The notes beneath the pieces were generated by a model. It was not told the DNA's origin. It worked only from the letters and a program-made list of their open reading frames with translations, and did not search any database. Of a DNA stretch of 64,000 nt, positions 16,019 through 23,736 are shown piece by piece. Both the position numbers and the translations under genes were made by a program. Source of the stretch: Parasulfuritortus sp036391875 (lineage in GTDB: Bacteria > Pseudomonadota > Gammaproteobacteria > Burkholderiales > Thiobacillaceae); NCBI GenBank assembly GCA_036391875.1, contig DASVZA010000016.1, positions 124,001 to 188,000 on the forward strand. The letters are read 5' to 3'. The number at the start of each line of letters is the position of its first letter. The stretch's first letter is position 1.

Positions 16019-16705
16019 TCAGGCCTTGGCCAGTTCGGCGCGCATGGCGCCGACCACGGTGTCGTAGCGGTGCGGGTCGCCGTCCTTGGCGGCGCCGAAG
16101 ATGGCGGAGCCGGCCACGAAGGTGTCGACGCCGGCCTTGGCGACTTCCAGGATGTTGCCGGGGCCGACGCCGCCGTCGATCTCCAGGCGGCAGTCATACT
16201 TGCCGGCATCGATCATGGCGCGGACCTTCCTGGCCTTGTCCAGGACGTAGGGGATGAACTTCTGGCCGCCGAAGCCGGGGTTGACCGACATCAGCAGGAC
16301 CATGTCCAGCTTGGGCAGGGTGTATTCCAGCACGTCGAGCGGGGTGGCCGGGTTGAATACCAGGCCGGCCTTGCAACCGGTTTCCTTGATCAGGCCGATG
16401 GTGCGATCGATGTGTTCGGAGGCTTCCGGGTGGAAGGTGATGTAGCTGGCGCCGGCCTTGGCGAAGTCGGGGATGATGCGGTCGACCGGCTTTACCATCA
16501 GGTGCACGTCGATGGGGGCGGTGACGCCGTGCTTGCGCAGGGCTTCGCAGACCAGGGGACCGATGGTCAGGTTGGGTACATAGTGGTTGTCCATCACGTC
16601 GAAGTGGACGATGTCGGCGCCGGCGGCGATGACGTTGTCGACCTCCTCGCCCAGCTTGGCAAAATTGGCGGACAGGATGGAGGGGGCGATCATGTATTGC
16701 GTCAT
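16019..16705 (-). CDS. rpe: Ribulose-phosphate 3-epimerase
   Basis: A 228-aa TIM-barrel enzyme interconverting ribulose 5-phosphate and xylulose 5-phosphate in the pentose phosphate and Calvin cycles. IAPSILSANFAKLGEEV is the N-terminal signature. DIVHFDVMDNHYVPNLTIG and PIDVHLMVKPVDRIIPDF carry metal-binding histidine and aspartate residues, LLMSVNPGFGGQKFIP is the conserved active-site loop, and LEIDGGVGPGNI holds the second metal aspartate and phosphate loop. Gene order rpe-gph-trpEGD on one strand is the classic arrangement. The 117 bp between rpe and apaG (16706-16822) are divergent and must contain both promoters; I see no convincing pair of hexamers. Confidence 0.95.
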   Translation of the reverse strand: MTQYMIAPSILSANFAKLGEEVDNVIAAGADIVHFDVMDNHYVPNLTIGPLVCEALRKHGVTAPIDVHLMVKPVDRIIPDFAKAGASYITFHPEASEHIDRTIGLIKETGCKAGLVFNPATPLDVLEYTLPKLDMVLLMSVNPGFGGQKFIPYVLDKARKVRAMIDAGKYDCRLEIDGGVGPGNILEVAKAGVDTFVAGSAIFGAAKDGDPHRYDTVVGAMRAELAKA

Positions 16706-16822
16706 TTTTTATTACCCGAATTCGTTGCAAAGGGTTGATTTTACCTGCTCGACCTTACTCTGGACAGAGATCGACAATTCGTGTGCAATGACCGTCGATC
16801 CAGCATTTCTCCCGGAATAACC

Positions 16823-17206
16823 ATGGCCGACAGCAGGAAATACCACATCACGGTGACAGCGGTAACCCACTACATCCCCGAACAGTCGGATGAAGCGGCC
16901 AATCGCTACGTGTTCGCGTACACCATCACCATCGCCAACACCGGCACCGTTGCCGCCCAGCTGATCTCGCGCCACTGGATCATCACCGACGCGGATCAGT
17001 CGATCCAGGAAGTCCGCGGCATCGGCGTGGTCGGCGAGCAGCCCCTGCTGCAGCCGGGCCAGAAATTCGAGTACACCAGCGGCACGTCCATCGCCACGCC
17101 GGTCGGCAGCATGCGCGGCAGCTACCAGATGGTGGCCGAGGACGGCGAGCACTTCGAAGCGGAGATTCCGGAATTCCATCTCAGCATGCCGCGCGTGCTG
17201 CACTGA
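16823..17206 (+). CDS. apaG: ApaG domain protein
   Basis: A 127-aa protein of the ApaG/DUF525 family, a fibronectin-III-like beta-sandwich whose biochemical role is unsettled (linked to Co2+ tolerance and to ApaH in enterobacteria). YVFAYTITIANTGTVAAQLI, HWIITDADQSIQEVRGIGVV and GEQPLLQPGQKFEYTSGTSI are the conserved strands, and GSMRGSYQMVAEDGEHFE is the typical C-terminal motif. The start is placed at 16823 (MADSRKY), giving the family's usual length; an in-frame ATG at 16781 would add 14 atypical residues. It is divergent from rpe, an arrangement common in betaproteobacteria, and 39 nt ahead of mltA on the same strand. Confidence 0.93.
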   Translation: MADSRKYHITVTAVTHYIPEQSDEAANRYVFAYTITIANTGTVAAQLISRHWIITDADQSIQEVRGIGVVGEQPLLQPGQKFEYTSGTSIATPVGSMRGSYQMVAEDGEHFEAEIPEFHLSMPRVLH

Positions 17207-17245
17207 CCCGAGCCACCGAAACCGAATACCCGGTTGTACATTCCC

Positions 17246-18502
17246 ATGCGTTATCTGCCTTATCTGCTTGCGGCATTCCTGCCGCTGGCGGGTTGCCAAA
17301 CCGTACCCGCCACTCCCCCTGCTCCCGCCACCCCTAGCGAACAAAGCGCACCCGCCGCACCGGCTGCCGAGCCGACCGTGGCGCCACCCGCCGCGGCATC
17401 CCCCACCCCAGCCAGCACGATCATGAACTGGCTGAAGCCGGCCCGCTGGAACGACCTGCCCGGCTGGAAGGCGGACGACCTCAAGGCCGCCTGGCCGGCC
17501 TTCCTGCAATCCTGCCGGCCCCTGCAACGCCAGGCCGCCTGGCAGGCGGTCTGCACAGCCGCCGGCCAGATGGCCGATCCGGACCCGGCGACGATCCGCG
17601 CGTTCTTCCAGCAAAACTTCAAGGTCTACCAGATCCAGCAGGCCGAAGGCGGTACCGAAGGCCTGATCACCGGTTATTACGAGCCGCTGCTGCGCGGCAG
17701 CCGCGAACTCACGGCCAAGTACCGCTACCCGGTCTATGCGCCGCCCGACGACCTGCTGTCGATCGACCTGGGCGACCTCTATCCGGAACTGAAGAACCTG
17801 CGCCTGCGCGGCCGCCTGGAGGGCAAGAAGGTGGTGCCCTACTTCACCCGGAGCGAGATCGACGCCGGCAAGGCCCCGGTGCAGGGCAAGGAACTGGCCT
17901 GGGTCGACGACCCGGTCGAACTGTTCTTCCTCCAGGTGCAGGGCTCGGGCCGCATCCAGCTGGAGGACGGCAGCACGATCCGGGTCGGCTATGCCGACCA
18001 GAACGGCTACCCCTACCGTTCGATCGGCAAATGGCTGGTCGAGCATGGCCAGCTGACGCTGGACAAGGCCTCCATGGAAGGCATCAAGGACTGGGCCCGC
18101 GCACATCCGGACCGCCTGCCCGAATTGCTGGCGGCCAATCCCAGCTACGTCTTCTTCCGGATCCTGCCCAACCAGGACGGCGGCCCGCTCGGTGCGCTGG
18201 GTGTACCGCTGACGCCGGAGCGCAGCATCGCCGTCGATCCCCGGGCGCTGCCGCTCGGCGCCCCGGTCTGGCTGGCCACGACCAGGCCCAATTCGAGCGA
18301 GCCGCTGAACCGCCTGGTCATGGCCCAGGACACCGGCGGCGCCATCCGCGGCAACGTGCGGGCGGACTTCTTCTGGGGCTTCGGCAACGATGCCGGCAAG
18401 CTGGCCGGCGCCATGAAGCAGCAGGGGCGCATGTGGCTGCTGCTGCCCGAGAGCTATCCCTTGTCCACGGCCAATGGCCCGAACGGGAAAAATGGCCTAT
18501 AG
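17246..18502 (+). CDS. mltA: Membrane-bound lytic murein transglycosylase A (lipoprotein)
   Basis: A 418-aa outer-membrane lipoprotein that cleaves peptidoglycan with 1,6-anhydro product formation. The N-terminus MRYLPYLLAAFLPLAGCQ is a lipoprotein signal with the lipobox LAGC. A proline/alanine-rich linker (about residues 20-55) leads to the MltA domain (FKVYQIQQAEGGTEGLITGY YEP region, then FFLQVQGSGRIQLEDG and GYADQNGYPYRSIGKWLV). The C-terminal 3D domain includes MAQDTGGAIRGNVRADFFWG, with the catalytic aspartates. The ATG at 17246 is preferred over an upstream TTG at 17234 because it begins the signal peptide. It probably shares a transcript with apaG. A small gene follows after 35 nt. 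Confidence 0.93.
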   Translation: MRYLPYLLAAFLPLAGCQTVPATPPAPATPSEQSAPAAPAAEPTVAPPAAASPTPASTIMNWLKPARWNDLPGWKADDLKAAWPAFLQSCRPLQRQAAWQAVCTAAGQMADPDPATIRAFFQQNFKVYQIQQAEGGTEGLITGYYEPLLRGSRELTAKYRYPVYAPPDDLLSIDLGDLYPELKNLRLRGRLEGKKVVPYFTRSEIDAGKAPVQGKELAWVDDPVELFFLQVQGSGRIQLEDGSTIRVGYADQNGYPYRSIGKWLVEHGQLTLDKASMEGIKDWARAHPDRLPELLAANPSYVFFRILPNQDGGPLGALGVPLTPERSIAVDPRALPLGAPVWLATTRPNSSEPLNRLVMAQDTGGAIRGNVRADFFWGFGNDAGKLAGAMKQQGRMWLLLPESYPLSTANGPNGKNGL

Positions 18503-18537
18503 TGGCCTTGTCATTGTTTTACGCATCTGACCGAATC

Positions 18538-18723
18538 ATGGACAGCATCGCTTCCGCACTCGCCGTAAACCAGGCCGTCTACCAGAACAACCTGGGCACG
18601 TCCGTCCTCAAGATGGCCATCCAGAGCGACCAGCAGATGGCCGCCTTGATGGCTCAGACGGCCCAGGCCGGCCAGGCCAGCAACCCGGCCCACCTCGGCC
18701 AAAGCCTCGACACCTACGCCTGA
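18538..18723 (+). CDS. YjfB-like small protein, 61 aa
   Basis: The ATG at 18538 gives a 61-aa product starting MDSIASALAVNQAVYQNNLG and continuing TSVLKMAIQSDQQMAALMAQ. The pattern M-D-x-I-x-S/A-L, a central VLKxAxxxxxQxxxxL segment and a short polar tail match the YjfB family (PF14070), often annotated as putative motility proteins. Their function is unknown. The product would be one long amphipathic helix without a signal peptide. It sits 35 nt after mltA and converges on a HAD phosphatase gene 3 nt away. It is too short for most ORF callers but codon use is normal. No flagellar genes are visible nearby. Confidence 0.72.
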   Translation: MDSIASALAVNQAVYQNNLGTSVLKMAIQSDQQMAALMAQTAQAGQASNPAHLGQSLDTYA

Positions 18724-18726
18724 AAC

Positions 18727-19569
18727 CTAGGCCTGACCCGGCGGACGCAGCAGGTAAGTCGGCCGGATGGCGCCGTATTCGACGCGGTCGCCGGTAATGC
18801 CGCCCGGCACCAGGGCGGAATCGATGCCCACCCGGTTCGCCCCCAGGATGTCCGTCTCCAACTGATCGCCCACCATCAGCACCTTGCGGCTGCCGGCCAG
18901 CCGCATCGCCGCCTCGAACAGTTCCGGATAAGGCTTGCCCAGGCGGACGAAGCCGAGCCCGGCCCGCTCCGGGTAACGGCGCTGCAGCGCCGCCTCCATC
19001 ATCACCGCCACCGCTCCCGAAGTGATGCCGCAACCCCGGCCGGTCGGATAGACCAGGTCCGGATTGGGCAGGATCAGGGGCACTTCCCGGCCGGCGTCGA
19101 ACTTGGCGAACAGCCGGCTCAACACCTCGTCCACCGACTCGACGAAGTCGAAGCCGGCCTGGTCGGCCACCACCAGCGCATCGAAATCCTCGCCCGCGCC
19201 GACCACCACGCCGCCGGCCAGTTCGGCATAGCGCACGCTGTCGGCCGGGCCGAGCAGGCGGATGCGCTTGCCGACCAGGCCATGTTCCGCGAAATAAGGT
19301 CCGAGCAGCATGCCCGAACTGAGGATGCGCTCGGCCGGGATCGCCAGGCCGAAGCCCTGATAGCGGGCGGCGGCACTTTCCGGCAGGCGGGCCGCGGTGT
19401 TGCTGACCAGCCAATAGGGCTTGCCCCGCCGGTTCAATTCGTCGATCCAGAGCGAAGCTCCGGGCAGCGCACCGTCCAGGTTCACCAGCACGCCGTAGGC
19501 GTCGAGCAGGATGGCGTCGTAACGATCCAGAAGTTCGAAAAAATCGGTGCGGGCAATGGCTTCGGGCAT
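18727..19569 (-). CDS. HAD superfamily phosphatase, class IIA (NagD-like)
   Basis: A 280-aa hydrolase. DAILLDAYGVLVNLDGALPG is motif I with the nucleophilic aspartate, PYWLVSNTAARLPES motif II, and KVLMVGDQLETDILGANRVG motif IV with the GDxxxTDIxGA signature of NagD-like class IIA enzymes, which have a C2 cap between motifs II and III. Known members dephosphorylate small sugar phosphates, nucleotides or pyridoxal phosphate; the substrate here is unknown. The gene diverges from the MltB-like gene with 51 bp between starts. Motif III lysine lies in LGKPYPELFEAA. The length is normal for the class. Confidence 0.85.
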   Translation of the reverse strand: MPEAIARTDFFELLDRYDAILLDAYGVLVNLDGALPGASLWIDELNRRGKPYWLVSNTAARLPESAAARYQGFGLAIPAERILSSGMLLGPYFAEHGLVGKRIRLLGPADSVRYAELAGGVVVGAGEDFDALVVADQAGFDFVESVDEVLSRLFAKFDAGREVPLILPNPDLVYPTGRGCGITSGAVAVMMEAALQRRYPERAGLGFVRLGKPYPELFEAAMRLAGSRKVLMVGDQLETDILGANRVGIDSALVPGGITGDRVEYGAIRPTYLLRPPGQA

Positions 19570-19620
19570 GGCGACAATCGCTGGGTTTGACTCGCGGCGG
19601 GCCTATGTTAGCCTGAAATC

Positions 19621-20940
19621 ATGATTAGCAAGCTTTCATTACTGACCCGTTCCCTCATCGCCGCCGGCGCCATCGCACTGACGGTGATGGCGCCGGCCCA
19701 GGCCGACGTCGCCACTGCCACCGAAGCCGCACAACCCGCCTTCGACGCCTGGCTGGCAGCCTTCCGGAAACAGGCCGCCGAAAACGGCATTTCCGAGGCC
19801 ACCCTGGATGCCACCCTGACCGGTCTGCAGCCCAACGCCAAGATATTGGAATACGACCAACGGCAACCCGAGTTCATCCAGACCTTCTGGAATTATCTCG
19901 ATGCCCGGGTCACCGACAAGCGGATCGAAACCGGCCGTGCCATGCTGGCCCAGAATGCCGATCTGTTCACGTCGGCCGAACGGCGCTTCGGCGTTCCAGC
20001 CCGTTATCTGGCCGCGTTCTGGGGCCTGGAAACCAATTACGGCAGCCACATGGGCAAGCTCGCCATCATTCCCGCCCTGGCCACGCTCGCCTACGACAAC
20101 CGCCGCTCCGATTTTTTCCGCGCCGAGTTGCTGGACGCCCTGCGCATCGTCGATGCCGGCGACATCCCGGCCGACGACATGATCGGCTCCTGGGCCGGCG
20201 CGATCGGCCACATGCAGTTCATCCCGTCCACCTTCCTGCGCTACGGCGTGGACGGCGACGGCGACGGCAGGATCAACCCGCGCGAATCGCTGGCCGATGC
20301 CATCGATTCCGCCGCGAACTACCTGAAACAGGCCGGCTGGCGCAGCGACCAGGGCTGGGGCCAGGAAGTACGGCTGCCGCCGGGCTTCGACTGGAGCCAG
20401 GCCCGACTGGATCGCCGCAAGCCGATCCGGACCTGGGCCGAACTCGGCGTCACGCAACCGGACGGCAGCCCTCTGCCGGACAGCGGCCAAGCCGCCGCCA
20501 TCATCCTGCCCCAGGGCTATACCGGTCCGGCCATCCTGGTAATGCACAATTTCGACGTCATCCTGCGCTGGAATCGTTCGGTCAACTACGCCCTGGCGGT
20601 GGCCCAGTTGGCCGACCGGCTGGATGGACTGCCCGCCTTCAGCACCGGCCGCGACGCGGACAACCGGAGACTGAGCCGCGAGCAAGCCGCCGATCTGCAG
20701 AAAAGCCTGGTCATACTCGGCCTCGACCCCGGACCTGCCGACGGCGTGCCGGGCCGCCGGACCGTGAATGCCATCCGCAGCTACCAACGCTCGGCCGGCT
20801 TGCCGGCCGACGGCTATCCCTCGGTCGACTTGCTGGACAAGCTGCATGCCGACCTGCAGGCAAGATCGCTGCCACTGCCGGACAGTTCGTCGACGCAGAC
20901 CGAAGCCGGCCCGGCCATCCTGGCCAAGGAGGCCCATTGA
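19621..20940 (+). CDS. MltB-type lytic murein transglycosylase with peptidoglycan-binding domain
   Basis: A 439-aa secreted enzyme. MISKLSLLTRSLIAAGAIAL and the following stretch to APAQA form a Sec signal peptide without a lipobox, so unlike E. coli MltB it is probably periplasmic. The SLT_2 domain (about 35-320) has FWGLETNYGSHMG with the catalytic glutamate and GSWAGAIGHMQFIPSTFLRY, the substrate groove motif. GDGDGRINPRESLADAIDSA resembles the calcium-binding EF-hand loop of MltB. A C-terminal PG_binding_1 domain (about 350-420: VPGRRTVNAIRSYQRSAGLP) targets peptidoglycan. The stop overlaps the TTG start of the zinc-ribbon gene. Confidence 0.9.
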   Translation: MISKLSLLTRSLIAAGAIALTVMAPAQADVATATEAAQPAFDAWLAAFRKQAAENGISEATLDATLTGLQPNAKILEYDQRQPEFIQTFWNYLDARVTDKRIETGRAMLAQNADLFTSAERRFGVPARYLAAFWGLETNYGSHMGKLAIIPALATLAYDNRRSDFFRAELLDALRIVDAGDIPADDMIGSWAGAIGHMQFIPSTFLRYGVDGDGDGRINPRESLADAIDSAANYLKQAGWRSDQGWGQEVRLPPGFDWSQARLDRRKPIRTWAELGVTQPDGSPLPDSGQAAAIILPQGYTGPAILVMHNFDVILRWNRSVNYALAVAQLADRLDGLPAFSTGRDADNRRLSREQAADLQKSLVILGLDPGPADGVPGRRTVNAIRSYQRSAGLPADGYPSVDLLDKLHADLQARSLPLPDSSSTQTEAGPAILAKEAH

Positions 20941-21287
20941 ACGGCTTGACCTGCTGGAAATGCGGCGCCGATCTCAAGGCGGTGTCGCTGCCGTTGGGCC
21001 GGCGCGCGGAGTGCCCCGCCTGCCATGCCGAGCTGCACGTCTGCCGGATGTGCCGCCACTTCCTGCCGGGCAAGGCCAGGCCGTGCATGGAACCGATGGC
21101 GGAGCCGGTAAAGGACAGCACCCGGGCCAATTTCTGCGACTGGTTCCAGCTAGGCCGCAACCCGATGGACAAGGTGGCCGGCGGCGACCGCAGCGCCCTG
21201 GACGACTTGTTCGGCGAGTCTTCCCAGTCCTCGCCCAGCGACCCGGACAGCGCCCGCAAGGCCCTGGACGACCTGTTCGGCAGCTAG
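20937..21287 (+). CDS. Small zinc-ribbon protein (TTG start)
   Basis: A 116-aa protein with two Cys pairs, LTCWKCGADL and ECPACHAEL, forming a zinc ribbon, then CRMCRHFLPGKARPCMEP and a further cysteine in NFCDWFQL. The C-terminal half is acidic and repeats the motif (A)LDDLFG twice, at GDRSALDDLFGES and ARKALDDLFGS. The start is a TTG at 20937 overlapping the mltB-like stop; a near-perfect AAGGAGG stands five bases before it, which decides the start. The family is widespread in betaproteobacteria but its function is not known to me. The repeated LDDLFG peptide may be a binding motif. Its TAG stop lies in the CTAG at the edge of a 201-bp MITE-like element. Confidence 0.75.
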   Translation: MNGLTCWKCGADLKAVSLPLGRRAECPACHAELHVCRMCRHFLPGKARPCMEPMAEPVKDSTRANFCDWFQLGRNPMDKVAGGDRSALDDLFGESSQSSPSDPDSARKALDDLFGS

Positions 21288-21488
21288 GGCGTGTTCGCAT
21301 CTGACTGCGTTGAGGCGAGTAAAAACAAATTACGACCGGGAGCTGTATAAACGGCGCGACCGAATCGAGCGTCGTTCCGTCGGCTGAAAGGCTGCTGCCG
21401 CTTCGTCCCTCGGTTCGAAAAGCCGGACGCAATGTTCATCGGCTTCATCGACTTCGTCCTCATCGCCCTAGGCATTTGTCGACAGGTC
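21288..21488. mobile_element. MITE-like 201-bp element between convergent genes
   Basis: The 201 bp between two convergent genes are flanked on both sides by CTAG. The left end reads GGGCGTGTTCGCATCTGAC and the right end, read inwards on the other strand, GGACCTGTCGACAAATGCC. Including the flanking CTAG the two ends agree at about 14 of 22 positions, so they form imperfect terminal inverted repeats. No ORF encodes a recognisable transposase. CTAG target sites are used by several IS5-family elements; the assignment to that family is a guess. The stop codons of both flanking genes (TAG) are supplied by the two CTAG copies. Confidence 0.4.
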
Positions 21489-22514
21489 CTAGTGATCCGC
21501 GACGCGAATGACGACCTTGCCGAAGTGCTGCCCGGACTCCAGATGGGCGTAGGCTTCACGCGCCTCGTCGAAAGCGAAAACCCGATCCACTACCGGGTGA
21601 ATGCCGGCAAGGTCCGTAAAGCGAACCAATTGCTCAAGCCCGGTGCGGTTCCCCACGAAAATCCCGATCATTTTCCGTGCGCCCCCAATCAGGTCGAAGG
21701 GACGAAATTCCCCACCGAACCCACTGACGCCCCCGATGACCGCGACACTGCCTCCCATCCGCGTGCAGGAAACGGAGCGGGCGAACGTTCCCGCGCCGCC
21801 GACTTCCATGACCAGGTCCACACCCCGGCCGTCGGTCAAACGCAGTACTTCGTCCTGCCACTCCGGATTAGAACGGTAATTGATCGTCGCATCGGCGCCG
21901 AGCGCGCTTGCCCGACTCAACTTGGCGTCGTTCGATGAAGTAATGATGCTGCGCAAACCGGCCGCTTTCGCGAGTTGCAGCGCCCAGATCGACACCCCGC
22001 CGGTGCCGAGCAGCAAGACCGAGTCGCCTGGCCTGAGGTGGGCGGACTGGAAGAATGAGTTCCATGCCGTCAATCCCGCACAGGTCAGCGTGGACGCCTC
22101 GACGTCGTCGAGGCCGTTCGGGATTCGTACGAAGGCTCGTTCGTTCAGTACGAGTTCCTCCGCGAGCACCCCGTCGGCACCAGCGCCCAAAGCGCCGGCA
22201 GTCTTCTCGGGGGTTGGCTCGCCGTCGATCCAATTCGGAAAGAAACTGGTGATCACCCGATCGCCGGTCTTGAACCGGGTTACGGCGGAGCCGACTTCAA
22301 CCACCTCGCCGCTCGCGTCGGACATCGGCACGACAGCCTGATCCCCCGACACGAGATACGTACCCTTGGCAACCATCAGGTCGCGATAGTTGAGCGAGGC
22401 CGCGCGCACACGCACGCGTACCTCATCGGCGCCAGGCGTGCGCGGCCGGACGTTGTGAAGCTCCAGACTGTCGATCCCGCGCCCGGGGTGAATCTTATAA
22501 ATCCGCATGGTCAT
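21489..22514 (-). CDS. Zinc-independent MDR family oxidoreductase (quinone reductase-like)
   Basis: A 341-aa medium-chain dehydrogenase/reductase. The N-terminal GroES-like half has VRVRAASLNYRDLMVAKG, ASGEVVEVGSAVTRFKTGDR and CAGLTAWNSFF; the cofactor half has VLLLGTGGVSIWALQLAKAA, a GTGGVS NADPH loop. The catalytic-zinc cysteine and histidine of alcohol dehydrogenases are absent, so a quinone or enone reductase is more likely. The start at 22514 is supported by AAGGAAAACAA; the ATG at 22553 would add an unrelated leader. It is divergent from a LysR regulator, which probably controls it. The TAG stop lies in the CTAG at the edge of the 201-bp element. Confidence 0.85.
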   Translation of the reverse strand: MTMRIYKIHPGRGIDSLELHNVRPRTPGADEVRVRVRAASLNYRDLMVAKGTYLVSGDQAVVPMSDASGEVVEVGSAVTRFKTGDRVITSFFPNWIDGEPTPEKTAGALGAGADGVLAEELVLNERAFVRIPNGLDDVEASTLTCAGLTAWNSFFQSAHLRPGDSVLLLGTGGVSIWALQLAKAAGLRSIITSSNDAKLSRASALGADATINYRSNPEWQDEVLRLTDGRGVDLVMEVGGAGTFARSVSCTRMGGSVAVIGGVSGFGGEFRPFDLIGGARKMIGIFVGNRTGLEQLVRFTDLAGIHPVVDRVFAFDEAREAYAHLESGQHFGKVVIRVADH

Positions 22515-22653
22515 TTGTTTTCCTTCGATGTCGAATGTGAACCCGCGCCGCACAACCCGAATGAGCGATGGACCGGGTGAAAAACACTATAAGTTCGCCT
22601 GCTTGTCGACAGTGATGGAATAATGGAAGCACTTTGATTCCAGGATGGCGCCA

Positions 22654-23580
22654 ATGCGCATCACTGACTCGCTGAGCGGTATCAACGCCTTTGTCCAATC
22701 CGTGGATTCGGGGAGCTTCGCGCTCGCCGCCAAGAGGCTCCATCTCACACGCTCCGCGGTCGCCAAAACCATTGCGCGCCTGGAGGAGCGGCTTGGCACG
22801 CGCCTGTTCCATAGAACCACTCGAACGCTGAATCTGACCGAGGATGGACAGGCGTTTTATGAACGCTGCGTACGTGCGCTTGCCGAACTCGAGGCCGGCC
22901 ACGCGGCATTGGAGTCCGGGCAGCGGGAACCCACTGGACTTCTGCGCGTGACCGCCCCGCTGCTTTTCGGGCGCTACGCAGTGGCACCGGCATTGCTGCA
23001 ACTATCCGACGCCCACCCCAGGCTAAGCGTCGATTTGTCGTTGAGCGACAACGTCGTGGATATCGTCGGCAGCGGCTACGATCTGGCAGTGCGGATCGGC
23101 GCACTGCCAGACAGCGCAACGTTGGCGTCGCGGCGCCTGGGCGTTCAAAGGATGTTGATTTGCGCATCGCCGCACTATCTGGCGAAGCATGGATCTCCAA
23201 ATACCATCGACCAATTGTCCGGCCACCGGGCGATCGCCTACGGGCAAAACGGCAATCCAGTACCTTGGCCACTGCGCGACGACAACGGGCATGCGCTGGA
23301 AGTGGCGATCGACGCCCGCTTGTGCTTCGACGACCTGCAGGCGATCGCGGACGCGGCCGCAGGCGGGCATGGACTCGCTTGGCTGCCTTGTTGGTTGGCG
23401 TCTTCCTACCTGAAACGCGGAGAACTTATCCAGGTTCTCGATTGTGCCCACACCGCCTCGGTCGATGTGCATGTCCTCTGGCCCCAAACTCGCCACTTGC
23501 CGGCGAAAACCCGGAGTGCGATCGACATTCTCGTCGAGGAGGTGCCGATATCGCTGAATTCCTTGGCAGGGGCGGCGTGA
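22654..23580 (+). CDS. LysR family transcriptional regulator
   Basis: A 308-aa regulator. Residues 1-60 form the winged helix-turn-helix (SGSFALAAKRLHLTRSAVAK, then LGTRLFHRTTRTLNLTEDG). The remainder is a periplasmic-binding-protein-like effector domain (LLRVTAPLLFGRYAVAPALL, VDIVGSGYDLAVRIGALPDS), of the type seen in CrgA/DhcR-like regulators. The ATG at 22654 has AGGA at a suitable distance; an ATG three codons earlier (22645) lacks room for a ribosome site. It is transcribed divergently from the MDR oxidoreductase across 139 bp, the classic LysR target arrangement. CACT and AGTG half-sites flank the core of that gap, but a T-N11-A box is not clear. The inducer is unknown. Confidence 0.88.
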   Translation: MRITDSLSGINAFVQSVDSGSFALAAKRLHLTRSAVAKTIARLEERLGTRLFHRTTRTLNLTEDGQAFYERCVRALAELEAGHAALESGQREPTGLLRVTAPLLFGRYAVAPALLQLSDAHPRLSVDLSLSDNVVDIVGSGYDLAVRIGALPDSATLASRRLGVQRMLICASPHYLAKHGSPNTIDQLSGHRAIAYGQNGNPVPWPLRDDNGHALEVAIDARLCFDDLQAIADAAAGGHGLAWLPCWLASSYLKRGELIQVLDCAHTASVDVHVLWPQTRHLPAKTRSAIDILVEEVPISLNSLAGAA

Positions 23581-23736
23581 GGACCGGCTGCCAGATCGTC
23601 GTACCGCCCGGTCAGGCGCAGGGCGCTTTGCGGGACGCCCGGCCGTTCAGGGATGTGGTCGGGCCGGCAGCCGCCCGGCGAACTCGGCGCCAACTGCGCC
23701 AATGCGAGTGGCCGAAATCGCGCGTAAGCATTGTGT

